From assembly GCF_036567905.1 (NCBI RefSeq), contig NZ_DATCTO010000085.1, positions 1-40,900 of the forward strand: DNA of 40,900 nt, in the 5' to 3' direction. The translations under genes and the position numbers were made by a program. This stretch comes from Candidatus Binatus sp. (GTDB taxonomy: Bacteria > Desulfobacterota > Binatia > Binatales > Binataceae). A model generated the notes under the pieces. It had not been told where the DNA came from and ran no database searches. It was given only the letters and a program-made list of their open reading frames with translations. Shown piece after piece: positions 1 to 8,884 of the stretch (position 1 is the stretch's first letter; every line of letters starts with the position of its first letter).

Positions 1-8
1 TACTGGGT

Positions 9-25
9 GCAGGGGTCACCCCTGC
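9..25 (-). terminator. Hairpin just after the first minus-strand gene
   Basis: A perfect 7-bp inverted repeat (GCAGGGG, loop TCA, CCCCTGC) begins within two bases of the TGA stop at 27-29. No T-run follows on the minus strand, so this is at best a weak intrinsic terminator or an mRNA 3'-end stabilising hairpin. Confidence 0.4.
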
Positions 26-26
26 C

Positions 27-491
27 TCAGTTCGGCTTCAATGCGCGCCAAGAGAAGCCCGCGGGCGCGCTCGCGGTGACCAGCGCAATCGGAACCCATA
101 GCGTGAAGATCAATCCGAGCATTGGCGAATGCCATAGCCAGAACAGCCCGTAAATCACGTAGGCGGCCAGCAGCGCGCCGTGCAGCATCGTGCCCGGCTC
201 GCCCAGGCCCCCATCGATTCGCGAAAACAGTTTCGACGCCAGCATCCCCTGCCCCAGGCAATGCCACGTCCCGTAGAAGCGGCATCGCCGGCAGACGTTG
301 CTGCTTGTCTCGAACCACAACGCGCCGATCAACCCGAGCCCCAGGATCGCGGCGCCCGCGCTGTGCTCGGATGCGATTGAAAGCGCGAGAATACTGAACA
401 GGATCAGCCCGCCCAGGCCAACCACGCGAAACATGATTGGCGTCTGGAGGATGTAAACCAATGGCTCGAAGGGGCCGGGGTTGCGTCGCAT
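27..491 (-). CDS. Small membrane protein with CxxC...C motif, function unknown
   Basis: Encodes 154 residues. Hydrophobic segments near residues 19-40 and 45-60 and two more between about 104 and 145 suggest four membrane passes. Between the second and third lies a cysteine cluster (CRRCRFYGTWHC, about residues 67-78) that could bind a metal or form disulfides. I do not recognise the family. The start at 491 is ATG without a clear Shine-Dalgarno; an internal Met near residue 20 (MFRVVG) is an alternative. It ends two bases before a hairpin at 9-25 and is separated from the pyrophosphatase gene by 284 bases, in which I see only that gene's terminator. Existence as a gene is likely from the coherent membrane topology; function is unassigned. 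Confidence 0.6.
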   Translation of the reverse strand: MRRNPGPFEPLVYILQTPIMFRVVGLGGLILFSILALSIASEHSAGAAILGLGLIGALWFETSSNVCRRCRFYGTWHCLGQGMLASKLFSRIDGGLGEPGTMLHGALLAAYVIYGLFWLWHSPMLGLIFTLWVPIALVTASAPAGFSWRALKPN

Positions 492-710
492 ATGAAGTAA
501 GTACGAACGACCAATCTACTCGTTACCCGAAAACGCGCAAGCACACGCCCCGCTGGCGCTGACCGGTCCAATCGGGGGGGGGCGCGACCGAGCGCCATCG
601 AGCGCGAATCGCTTCGTACTGCGCGGCCGGCGACGGCCCTGCGTTGGCGTGCGCGATACTCGATTGCCATAGGGATGAACCGCGAAGATACGGAGAATTG
701 CGAAACGAAG

Positions 711-747
711 CAAAAAGAAAAGAGCCGGATGACGACGCGTCCGGCCC
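711..747 (-). terminator. Intrinsic terminator of the pyrophosphatase gene
   Basis: On the minus strand an 8-bp stem (GGGCCGGA with TCCGGCTC, one G-U pair, 10-nt loop) is followed directly by TTTTCTTTTT. It lies about 28 bases beyond the hppA stop codon at 776, a classic rho-independent arrangement. Confidence 0.85.
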
Positions 748-775
748 TTCAAGCAATGCGAGCTGTGAAATCCGC

Positions 776-3049
776 TCAGGCGGCCCGCTTGGTCTCGATA
801 GCCAGGCTCTCTTCCGCGATCGAACCGCGCTTGGAGAAGGTGACCGCGATCGAAAGCGCGATGATCGCCGACACGACGACCGCGACCCGCAGCAAAGTCA
901 CGCCGCCGAGCGCAACCGTGGTGAACGGCGCCGCCAAAATCGCGACCAGGTTCATCACCTTGATCATCGGGTTCAGCGCAGGTCCCGCCGTGTCCTTGAA
1001 TGGATCGCCGACGGTATCTCCCACCACGGAAGCCTTGTGCACGTCGGTGCCCTTGCCGCCCAGGAACCCGTCCTCGATCTTTTTCTTGGCGTTGTCCCAG
1101 TTCGCGCCCGCGTTCGACATGAAGACCGCCATCAACTGGCCGGTCAGGATCGTGCCGCCGAGGAACCCGCCCAGGGCGCCCGCACCAAGACCGAAACCGA
1201 CCAGCAGCGGCGAGAAAACCGCAAGGATTCCCGGCCCCAGCAGTTCTTTCTGCGAAGCTGCGGTGACGATATCGACGCACGCGCCGTAGTCGGGCAGCTC
1301 TTTGCCCTCCATGATCCCCGGATGCGTGCGAAGCTGGCGGCGGACCTCGAACACGATCTGATAGGCCGCGCGGCTGACCGCCTTAATCGCAAATGAACTG
1401 AACAGGAATGGCACCGCGCCGCCGATCATCAGGCCCACGAACACGGTCGGCATGTTGATCTGCACGCCGATCGCGCCCAGATGTGCCTCATCTATGAATG
1501 ACCGGAACAGCGACACTGCCGCCAGCACCGCGGTCGCAATCGCCAGCCCCTTGGTCAGCGCCTTGGTGGTGTTGCCGATCGCGTCCATCCACGACAGCGT
1601 CTTGGACGCCTCCTCCTGATGGATTCCGCCCATCTCGAAAATGCCGTGGGCGTTGTCGGTGATCGGTCCGTAGGTGTCCATCGCGAGGATGAAGCCGGTG
1701 GTCGTGAGCAAGCCCAGCCCGGTCAGCGCGATTCCGTAAAACTGGAGCGCGAGCGACTCGTGGAAAATCGCCATCGCGCCGATGATCGCGGCTGCGATCA
1801 TGAGCAGCGCCCAGACCGACGACTCCAGACCCTCGGCCATGCCCGACAGGATCAAGGTCGCCGGACCGGTGCGCGCCGCCATCGCGGTTTCAGTGACCGG
1901 GCCCTTGTCCGGATGCGTAAAATAGTTGGTGAGCCACAGCGTCACGACTGCGAGAATGATTCCCAGCGACGCGCAGCAGGCGAAGCGCCAATCGGTCGCG
2001 CCGGTGCGCGGGTCGTCGAGGTAAAAATAGTTCACGACGAAGAATCCGATCACGGATGCGATCGCCGAGGTCATGTAGCCGATATTGATCGGGCGCATCG
2101 GATCGAGCATTTTGCCGGCCGGCACGCGCACCGCCATGATTCCGATGATCGACGAAAACACGCCGACCCCGCGCAGGATCAGCGCGAACATGATCAGTTT
2201 GACCGCGAACATGCCCGCGTACTGGCCGTAGGCCGCGATAAAGTCCGACTCCTGCAGCGCGTAGGCCGCCAGGATGATCGCGGCCACCAGCGTCACTTCG
2301 TAGGACTCGAAGACGTCGGCCGCCATGCCGGCGCAGTCGCCGACGTTGTCGCCAACGTTGTCGGCAATCGTGGCGGGATTGCGCGGGTCGTCTTCGGGCA
2401 GATCCTGCTCAATTTTGCCGACCAGGTCGCCGCCGACGTCAGCCGCCTTGGTGTAGATTCCGCCGCCGACGCGCATGAACAGCGCCGCCAGCGAGCCGCC
2501 GAAGCCGAAGCCCACCAGCACCTTCATCGCGTTTTCGCGGAACACCAGGAAGATGATCGTCGCGCCCAGCAACCCCAGCCCGACCGTGAACATCCCCGAG
2601 ACTCCGCCCGCCTTGAATGCCAGTTCCATCGCGGCCTTGAAGCTGGTCAGCGCGGCGTTGGCGCTGCGGACGTTGCCTTTGACCGCCAGCCACATCCCGA
2701 CGTAACCGGCGCAGTAGGAAGCGGTGACGCCCATCAGGAAGGCGATCGAGATGCCCAGCGGCAGGTACAGGCCTTGATAGACGTTGCGGTACATGAGGAA
2801 CAGCGCGACGAAGATGACGGCGACGAACCAGATCATGGTTTTGACCTGGCGTCCGAGGTACGCCATCGCGCCGAGTTCAATCGCGTCGGACACGTCGGTC
2901 ATTGATTTTGGTCCGGGGTCTGCCGCCAGCACTACGCGTATCAGCACAACTCCGTAGGCCAGCGCGACCAGCGCCGAGACCAGCACCAGCCACAGGATCA
3001 TGACCTGACCGCTGGTTAAAGTGGGCAGAACGATATTCGCTTCGCTCAT
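776..3049 (-). CDS. hppA: Membrane-bound proton-pumping pyrophosphatase, K+-independent type
   Basis: This integral membrane enzyme hydrolyses pyrophosphate and pumps protons across the cytoplasmic membrane, recovering energy from biosynthetic PPi. The 757-residue protein has the family length and is almost entirely membrane helices. The PPi/Mg site motifs are visible: ADVGGDLVGK (about residue 204), DNVGDNVGDCAGMAADVFE (about 229-247) and, near the C-terminus, KGTDVHKASVVGDTVGDP. The diagnostic position in GNTTKA is lysine (K496), with TKG following. In this family that marks the K+-independent H+-pumping subclass, where K+-dependent enzymes have alanine. The start at 3049 (MSEANIV) is preferred over an in-frame upstream codon at 3121, because AGGAG lies 12 bases upstream and the extension reads as non-membrane leader. 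It is monocistronic, with a strong terminator at 711-747. Confidence 0.96.
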   Translation of the reverse strand: MSEANIVLPTLTSGQVMILWLVLVSALVALAYGVVLIRVVLAADPGPKSMTDVSDAIELGAMAYLGRQVKTMIWFVAVIFVALFLMYRNVYQGLYLPLGISIAFLMGVTASYCAGYVGMWLAVKGNVRSANAALTSFKAAMELAFKAGGVSGMFTVGLGLLGATIIFLVFRENAMKVLVGFGFGGSLAALFMRVGGGIYTKAADVGGDLVGKIEQDLPEDDPRNPATIADNVGDNVGDCAGMAADVFESYEVTLVAAIILAAYALQESDFIAAYGQYAGMFAVKLIMFALILRGVGVFSSIIGIMAVRVPAGKMLDPMRPINIGYMTSAIASVIGFFVVNYFYLDDPRTGATDWRFACCASLGIILAVVTLWLTNYFTHPDKGPVTETAMAARTGPATLILSGMAEGLESSVWALLMIAAAIIGAMAIFHESLALQFYGIALTGLGLLTTTGFILAMDTYGPITDNAHGIFEMGGIHQEEASKTLSWMDAIGNTTKALTKGLAIATAVLAAVSLFRSFIDEAHLGAIGVQINMPTVFVGLMIGGAVPFLFSSFAIKAVSRAAYQIVFEVRRQLRTHPGIMEGKELPDYGACVDIVTAASQKELLGPGILAVFSPLLVGFGLGAGALGGFLGGTILTGQLMAVFMSNAGANWDNAKKKIEDGFLGGKGTDVHKASVVGDTVGDPFKDTAGPALNPMIKVMNLVAILAAPFTTVALGGVTLLRVAVVVSAIIALSIAVTFSKRGSIAEESLAIETKRAA

Positions 3050-3205
3050 CGCAATCCGAGTCTCCTGAAAAAGTCGAGGTTTGGCGCGCCGCCCGCTGTC
3101 TAATTGAATCGCGCCGCTCACGGCCGGGCGATTACCCTCTGGATATCTGGCGCAGTCTAGGTTTTCCTGAATACGATGTCCAGTTATCTAAGGGGTGCCC
3201 CCTTT

Positions 3206-3240
3206 GTCATTCTGAGCGCAGCGAAGAATCCCGGATTCCC
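3206..3240. repeat. Dispersed intergenic repeat, copy 1
   Basis: The segment reads GTCATTCTGAGCGCAGCG followed by AAGAATCCCGGATTCCC. Related copies lie at 30341-30383 and, inverted, at 30713-30742. This sequence type is familiar from intergenic regions of many unrelated bacteria. It sits between the hppA promoter side and the terminator of the next gene and encodes nothing evident. Confidence 0.6.
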
Positions 3241-3266
3241 GTGCTCGCCGCGACTCGAAGCGCCGC

Positions 3267-3303
3267 CGAAAAGAAGAGGCCCCGGCGCGATTGCCAGGGC
3301 CTC
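3267..3303 (-). terminator. Intrinsic terminator of the first beta-helix gene
   Basis: On the minus strand an 11-bp stem (GAGGCCCTGGC, loop AATCGC, GCCGGGGCCTC, one G-U pair) is followed by TTCTTTTC. It lies 28 bases past the stop codon at 3332. Confidence 0.8.
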
Positions 3304-3331
3304 GGAGATCACGCCGCGACGAAACTTCGGA

Positions 3332-4300
3332 TCACGGCGCCGTGAGGCCCACGTTCGCGCAAGGTCCATCCACGACGGTCTGCACCAGGTTGCTGGTCGA
3401 GTTGCCTTTCGCCGTCAGCGATGCGGTGCTGCCCCGGCATTCCATACTTACCCCGGTCGCGTTCTTGTTCGCTTGCACCCCCGAAATGATGCCCCATTTA
3501 CTGGCGAAATCGACGCCGGTACCGGCATTTCCGGTGGATTTGCTCGCTGTGACCATGTTGTCGCCGGACGTTGGGAAATCCATTCCGTCGCCGCCGTTGC
3601 CTGCTGAGGTCGTTTTGATCACGCCATTGTCATCGCTGGCCAGTTCGATGCCGTCGCCGGAATTTTTCTGGACCTTGCTGCTGATCACGAAATTGCAGCA
3701 ATCCAGCATTTCAACGCCTATGCCTGTGTTGTTGGATACGGTGCTTCCAACCAGCGTGTTGTCGCCGGAGGCAAGGTAGATTCCGTCATTGCCGTTAGAG
3801 TTGGCCTGTATTTTCGTCAAGCTGCTGTCGTCCGAATCTATGAAAATACCGGTACCGCCGTTGTTGTTCGCCTTGACCGAATTCAACGTATTGCAGCATC
3901 CGTCGATGTAGATCCCGTCGCCCGTATTATTCGACGAATCGACGTTGGATATTATCGCTTCGCCCGAGTCGGCCAGGTCGATGCCGTTGTCGAAGTTGCG
4001 GATTTTGCCGTTGGCGATAATCGCGTAATTGTACTCGATGCTGTTGTCGGTTATCGCCGCGCCGCTTCCGTTGCCGGTAATCGTTTTCCCCTTCATGTCG
4101 ATCGCGACATTGGCCGCAGCGATCACCAGGCAGTCGCCCGTGGCGGTCAGGTTGCTGGTCAGGTAATAATTCCCGGCCGACGACAGCGGTCCGCATGTTG
4201 AAATCGCAGTAGCGGCGCGCGCGCGCCCGCATAATCCTCCAATCAGCACCGTCGCAAATAGCGCGGTCGTAAGCCTCCGCGCCGAGTATTTGATATTCAT
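3332..4300 (-). CDS. Exported right-handed beta-helix repeat protein (paralogue 1)
   Basis: Encodes 322 residues: a Sec signal peptide (residues 1 to about 29, ending GRARA), a conserved N-terminal cap (STCGPLSSAGNYYLTSNL), then 22-23-residue parallel beta-helix rungs of the NosD/PbH1 type to about residue 290. Each rung has Asn-rich turns (NNNGGTGI, NSNGNDGI, NNTGIGV, NSGDGIEL) and ends in a two-residue turn that is Cys-Cys in two rungs and Asp, Ser or Gly in the others. Such folds usually bind or cleave polysaccharides or act as surface scaffolds; no catalytic residues can be named here. The start is fixed by GGAGG five bases before the ATG. It lies 104 bases downstream of its paralogue at 4405-5367 and probably arose by tandem duplication. 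Substrate and role are unknown. Confidence 0.85.
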   Translation of the reverse strand: MNIKYSARRLTTALFATVLIGGLCGRARAATAISTCGPLSSAGNYYLTSNLTATGDCLVIAAANVAIDMKGKTITGNGSGAAITDNSIEYNYAIIANGKIRNFDNGIDLADSGEAIISNVDSSNNTGDGIYIDGCCNTLNSVKANNNGGTGIFIDSDDSSLTKIQANSNGNDGIYLASGDNTLVGSTVSNNTGIGVEMLDCCNFVISSKVQKNSGDGIELASDDNGVIKTTSAGNGGDGMDFPTSGDNMVTASKSTGNAGTGVDFASKWGIISGVQANKNATGVSMECRGSTASLTAKGNSTSNLVQTVVDGPCANVGLTAP

Positions 4301-4317
4301 CGTGACCTCCCATCAAA

Positions 4318-4351
4318 GATCCCGGTCGATGCGTGGTCGCACGCCGGGATC
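4318..4351 (-). terminator. Two-step hairpin between the beta-helix paralogues
   Basis: GATCCCGG pairs with CCGGGATC (8 bp), with an inner TGCG/CGCA stem and a TGGT loop; on the minus strand TTTGATG follows. It lies 54 bases past the stop of the upstream paralogue and just before the Shine-Dalgarno of the next gene, so it may attenuate read-through between the two. The perfect palindrome CAAGGCGCCTTG directly after that stop (4393-4404) is a second small structure. Confidence 0.5.
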
Positions 4352-4404
4352 AGGTCTGGACATCTCCAGTATTGGTTCGAATCCATCGGGCTCAAGGCGC
4401 CTTG

Positions 4405-5367
4405 CTAGAGCTTGTTGTTCAGCTGCGTGCATGTGCCGCCGCTGGTCGTAAGTGAACCACCCGTGTTGCTCTTGGCCGTCAGCCCTGTGATCGCTCCCGG
4501 ACATCCCACGTTCGCGCCCGCGCCATGGTTTCCAACCGATTGGCTGTTCGTGATCTGGTTGTCAGTGTCGCGTAGGAAAATCCCGTCGCTGGTATTGCCA
4601 CTGGCATTGGTGCTGGTGACGAGATTGTCGCTGTCGATGAGATTCACACCGTAGCCCAAATTGAGCGCCACCGTGCTTTGGACGACGAAGTTGCAACAGC
4701 CGTTCATATCGACGCCGTCTAAACCGTTTCTCTGCACCTTGCTTGAGACCAGGAAGCTGCAGCATCCATCCTCCACGACCCCGGCCCCGGCGTTGGCGGT
4801 AATGGTGCTGTTGGAGACCGTTGTGCAGCAACCGGTTGTGACTATGCCGCCGCCCGCGCCGTTGTTGTTGGCCTGGACGTTGTTCAGCGTGTAGTAACCA
4901 TCCGAGGCGACGACCCCGACAGTGCCGTTGTTGTTCGCCTTCACGGAATCGAGCGTGCTGCAGCAGTCTCCGACCAGGATTCCGGTCTCGACGTTATTCG
5001 ACGAGTCAACGTTGCGGATCACCACGCAGCACGAGGTGTCGAGTCCGATGCCGACGTCGAAGTTGCGGATCTTGCCGTTTGCAATCGCCATCGACTCGAA
5101 GTGCCCGCCGCCGTCGGAGATTCCATCGCCGGTCCCGTTACCGGTGATGGTATGGCCCTTCATGTCGAGCGAGACGCCTTCGCTGGCGACGACGATGCAG
5201 GTGCCGGTCGCGGTCAGATTCGTCGTCAGGAAGTAGTTTCCCGCCGACGACAGCGGCCCGCACGATGATACCGCCGTGTCGGCGCGCGACGGCGACGGGG
5301 CCAAAAGCAGCGCCAACGCGCCCAGGACTCCCAGCGCATATCCTCTAAAACCCCTCTCAAACGACAT
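4405..5367 (-). CDS. Exported beta-helix protein with repeated Cys-Cys rungs (paralogue 2)
   Basis: Encodes 320 residues: signal peptide (about 1-28, ending PSRA), the same cap as its neighbour (SSCGPLSSAGNYFLTTNL), then about nine 22-residue rungs. Reading the rungs in register, the turn closing each is CC (SCC), CC (DCC), GY, CC (GCC), CC (GCC), CC (GCC), SD, TD. So a Cys-Cys pair recurs at the same helical position in five of eight rungs and would stack as a ladder on one edge. Asn-rich turns (NNNG, NNV, NAG) form another ladder. Family knowledge points to surface or extracellular polysaccharide binding or scaffolding; the cysteine ladder is unusual and its role is unknown. The start at 5367 has GGGAGGG just upstream, and an upstream in-frame start at 5487 is rejected because it precedes the signal peptide. 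It is the first gene of the two-gene unit. Confidence 0.85.
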   Translation of the reverse strand: MSFERGFRGYALGVLGALALLLAPSPSRADTAVSSCGPLSSAGNYFLTTNLTATGTCIVVASEGVSLDMKGHTITGNGTGDGISDGGGHFESMAIANGKIRNFDVGIGLDTSCCVVIRNVDSSNNVETGILVGDCCSTLDSVKANNNGTVGVVASDGYYTLNNVQANNNGAGGGIVTTGCCTTVSNSTITANAGAGVVEDGCCSFLVSSKVQRNGLDGVDMNGCCNFVVQSTVALNLGYGVNLIDSDNLVTSTNASGNTSDGIFLRDTDNQITNSQSVGNHGAGANVGCPGAITGLTAKSNTGGSLTTSGGTCTQLNNKL

Positions 5368-5572
5368 ATTCCCTCCCCGACCGCGCTGCTTTGACTGCGC
5401 TAAATCGAATCGGGCGCGCCGTACCCGGTGCGCGCGAAGTTCGAATGCGCTACAGGCGGTCGCAAGACCTTTTACCCGTCGGGTCAAGGATATTGCAATA
5501 AGGGTCCGTCATCTCGGCACGTCGGTTGATTCCGACGACTGCCGTGTGTTTATCTGTAAAGGTTGAACCGCC

Positions 5573-6874
5573 ATGAATGTAAATATCGAAGAACCCAATA
5601 GTCTCCGGCGCAAACTGACGATTGAAGTCGAGCCCGACGAAATCAAGCATGAGCTGGATCGCGCATTTAACGAACTCAAACGCGGCGTTGTGCTCAAGGG
5701 CTTCCGCCCCGGCCATGCCCCGCGCAATCTGCTCGAGCGATTCTTCGGCGAGCAGGTCCGCGGCGAGGTGATTCAGAAGCTCGTCAAGCAATACACCGAT
5801 AAGGCGCTCGAGGAGCACAACCTCAAGCCCGTGGTCGCGCCCGAAATCGTCACCGAACAGACCGACCTGCAAAAAGACCTCGCGCTCAAGTTCAGCGCGA
5901 CCTTCGATCTTTGCCCGAAGATCGAGGTCAAGGACTACGAGGGCCTCAAGGTGCCCGAGTCCAAAGTCGAGGTCACCGGCGAGCAGGTCGAGGAGGCGAT
6001 CGAGCGTTTTCGCGAGCGCCAGGCGACGCTCAAGAAGATCGAGGATCGCACCGTCGTCGAGGACGGCGATTACGCGCTCGCCTCGATCGAGGCCTTCGAG
6101 GACGGCAAGCCGCTCGCGCCCACCAAGCCCGACGATCGGCTGGTTGAAGTTTCCGAGCGCGCGCTCGCCCACGGCGTGTTCGAAGTGCTCAAGGGCGCCG
6201 AGCTGGGAATGCAGATGAAGGCCTCGAAGACCTACCCGGCCGACTACAGCCACAAAGACCTCGCCGGCAAAACGATCGAATGGCGCGCGACGCCCAAGGA
6301 GATCTATCGGCGCGAGTTGCCGACCGTCGATGATGACTTCGCCAAGGATCTCGGCGACGAAAGCCTCGAGGCGTTCCGCATCCGCGTTCGCGCCGAACTG
6401 CTCGCCCACGCCGAGCAGGAGGCCAACGCTCGCGCCCGCCAGGGACTGCTCGACATCGTGATCGAGCGCAATCCGGTCGAACTGCCCCAGTCGCTGGTCG
6501 CGCGCGAGCTGAGCGCGATGGAAGCCGAGCTGCATCAGACGCTCGAAGCGGGCGGCCTGTCGCATGAGGACGCCGGCGAGCGGGTCAAGCAGAATGCCGA
6601 CGATTTGAAGACGCGGGCCGAGAAGCGCGCCCGCACCGGGCTTATCGTGGACGCGCTCGCGGAGCAGGAAAAGATCGAGATCAATGACGAGGAGCTGGGT
6701 GCGCGGGTGGCGGCGATCGTCACCCAAAGCGGGCGCAATCGCGACCGCGCCGCCGAGTTTTACCGCAGCCCCGACAATCGCGAGGCGCTACGCCAATCGA
6801 TGCGCCGCGAGAAGGCGCTCGACTTTATTCTGAGCCGCGCCAAGCGCGAAGACGCCGCCCCCGAGCCGAAGTAG
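5573..6874 (+). CDS. tig: Trigger factor, ribosome-associated chaperone and prolyl isomerase
   Basis: Trigger factor binds the ribosome exit tunnel and shields nascent chains; its middle domain is FKBP-like. The 433-residue protein has family length. The ribosome-binding signature appears as GFRPGHAPRNLLERFFG at residues 43-59 (usual form GFRxGKxP; here the Lys is His). The degenerate PPIase domain spans roughly 150-245, and the C-terminal chaperone arms are rich in charged helices. The ATG at 5573 has only a weak purine stretch (AAAGG, 10 bases upstream). It heads the tig-clpP-clpX-lon-HU order, a conserved quality-control neighbourhood, but a separate promoter precedes clpP. Its stop codon lies inside a hairpin (6867-6890). 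Confidence 0.97.
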   Translation: MNVNIEEPNSLRRKLTIEVEPDEIKHELDRAFNELKRGVVLKGFRPGHAPRNLLERFFGEQVRGEVIQKLVKQYTDKALEEHNLKPVVAPEIVTEQTDLQKDLALKFSATFDLCPKIEVKDYEGLKVPESKVEVTGEQVEEAIERFRERQATLKKIEDRTVVEDGDYALASIEAFEDGKPLAPTKPDDRLVEVSERALAHGVFEVLKGAELGMQMKASKTYPADYSHKDLAGKTIEWRATPKEIYRRELPTVDDDFAKDLGDESLEAFRIRVRAELLAHAEQEANARARQGLLDIVIERNPVELPQSLVARELSAMEAELHQTLEAGGLSHEDAGERVKQNADDLKTRAEKRARTGLIVDALAEQEKIEINDEELGARVAAIVTQSGRNRDRAAEFYRSPDNREALRQSMRREKALDFILSRAKREDAAPEPK

Positions 6875-6890
6875 CGTCGATGCTACTTCG
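6867..6890 (+). terminator. Hairpin enclosing the tig stop codon
   Basis: A perfect 9-bp stem, CGAAGTAGC and GCTACTTCG around loop GTCGAT, includes the TAG stop of tig. No T-run follows, so it may be a weak terminator or protect the mRNA end ahead of the clpP promoter. Confidence 0.45.
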
Positions 6891-6907
6891 TTCGGAACCA
6901 ATCACGG

Positions 6908-6936
6908 TTGCTCCCCCATTTCCCAGACGTTACAAT
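6908..6936 (+). promoter_or_regulatory. Candidate sigma-70 promoter for clpP-clpX-lon
   Basis: TTGCTC (6908-6913), a 17-base spacer, and TACAAT (6931-6936) match the housekeeping -35/-10 pattern well. They lie about 60 bases upstream of the clpP start, in the only gap between tig and clpP. Confidence 0.55.
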
Positions 6937-6997
6937 CTGAAGGCGTCGGCGGCCTGCTCTCGATTGTCGCGACCTGGCTGTGGCGCGAACCGGATTT

Positions 6998-7594
6998 ATG
7001 AGCAACCTGGTACCGATTGTCGTCGAACAGACCGGCCGCGGAGAGCGGGCCTATGACATCTACTCTCGCCTGCTGAAAGACCGCATCGTTTTTCTCGGCA
7101 CCGAAGTCAACGACGACGTCGCCAACCTGGTCACGGCCCAGTTTCTGTTCCTCGAATCCGAAGATCCTGAAAAAGAGATCAACTTTTACATCAATTCGCC
7201 GGGCGGCTCGGTGACGGCCGGGATGGCGATATACGATACGATGGAGTTTATCCGGCCTCCCGTTTCGACGCTGTGCCTGGGGCAGGCGGGCAGCATGGGC
7301 GCAATCCTGCTGCTGGCGGGCGCCAAGGGCCGGCGCTACGCGCTGCCGCATTCGCGAATCATCCTGCATCAGCCGCTGGGCGGGATGCAGGGACCGGCGA
7401 GCGACCTCGAAATACACGCCAGGGAAATTTTGCACGCGCGGGAGGACATCAACAACATCATAATGAAGCATACCGGACAGAATCTGCGTAAGATCGAGAA
7501 GGATACCGATCGCGATTATTTTATGTCGCCGCAGCAGGCGGTTGAATACGGACTGATTGATGAGGTAATCGTTAGCCGGAGGCCCTCCAAGTGA
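6998..7594 (+). CDS. clpP: ATP-dependent Clp protease proteolytic subunit
   Basis: ClpP forms the two-ring serine protease chamber that degrades proteins fed by ClpX or ClpA. The 198-residue product has the full catalytic triad: S99 in GQAGSMG, H124 in IILHQP and D173 in DTDRDYF, with the 74-residue Ser-to-Asp spacing of E. coli ClpP. The oligomerisation handle region and the [11 protein letters not shown] strand are intact. An in-frame GTG at 6980 would add six residues; the ATG at 6998 gives the usual [12 protein letters not shown] start, although neither has a clear Shine-Dalgarno. It is followed after 15 bases by clpX, so the two are co-transcribed. Confidence 0.97.
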   Translation: MSNLVPIVVEQTGRGERAYDIYSRLLKDRIVFLGTEVNDDVANLVTAQFLFLESEDPEKEINFYINSPGGSVTAGMAIYDTMEFIRPPVSTLCLGQAGSMGAILLLAGAKGRRYALPHSRIILHQPLGGMQGPASDLEIHAREILHAREDINNIIMKHTGQNLRKIEKDTDRDYFMSPQQAVEYGLIDEVIVSRRPSK

Positions 7595-7609
7595 GCCGCG
7601 GGAGGCACT

Positions 7610-8860
<1,251 letters not shown>

Positions 8861-8884
8861 CCCGGGAGACTCGAGAACTACAAG

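Noticed and set aside
1619..2905. Long open frame antisense to hppA
   Set aside because: Arg/Asp/His-rich low-complexity translation with no domain; it is the antisense shadow of a GC-rich gene. Similar shadows lie opposite tig, clpP-clpX, lon, the RND pump, the cyclase and the FAD/Fe-S oxidase (for example 5450-6727, 6902-8428, 8786-10609, 20602-22395, 35985-37517) and are left out for the same reason.
3122..3331. Plus-strand open frame over the intergenic repeat (FVILSAAKNPG reading)
   Set aside because: This peptide is the well-known spurious translation of the dispersed repeat and lacks a ribosome binding site.
5526..5556. TTGATT/TATCTG pair upstream of tig as a promoter
   Set aside because: The 19-base spacer and weak -10 make it no better than chance in this region.
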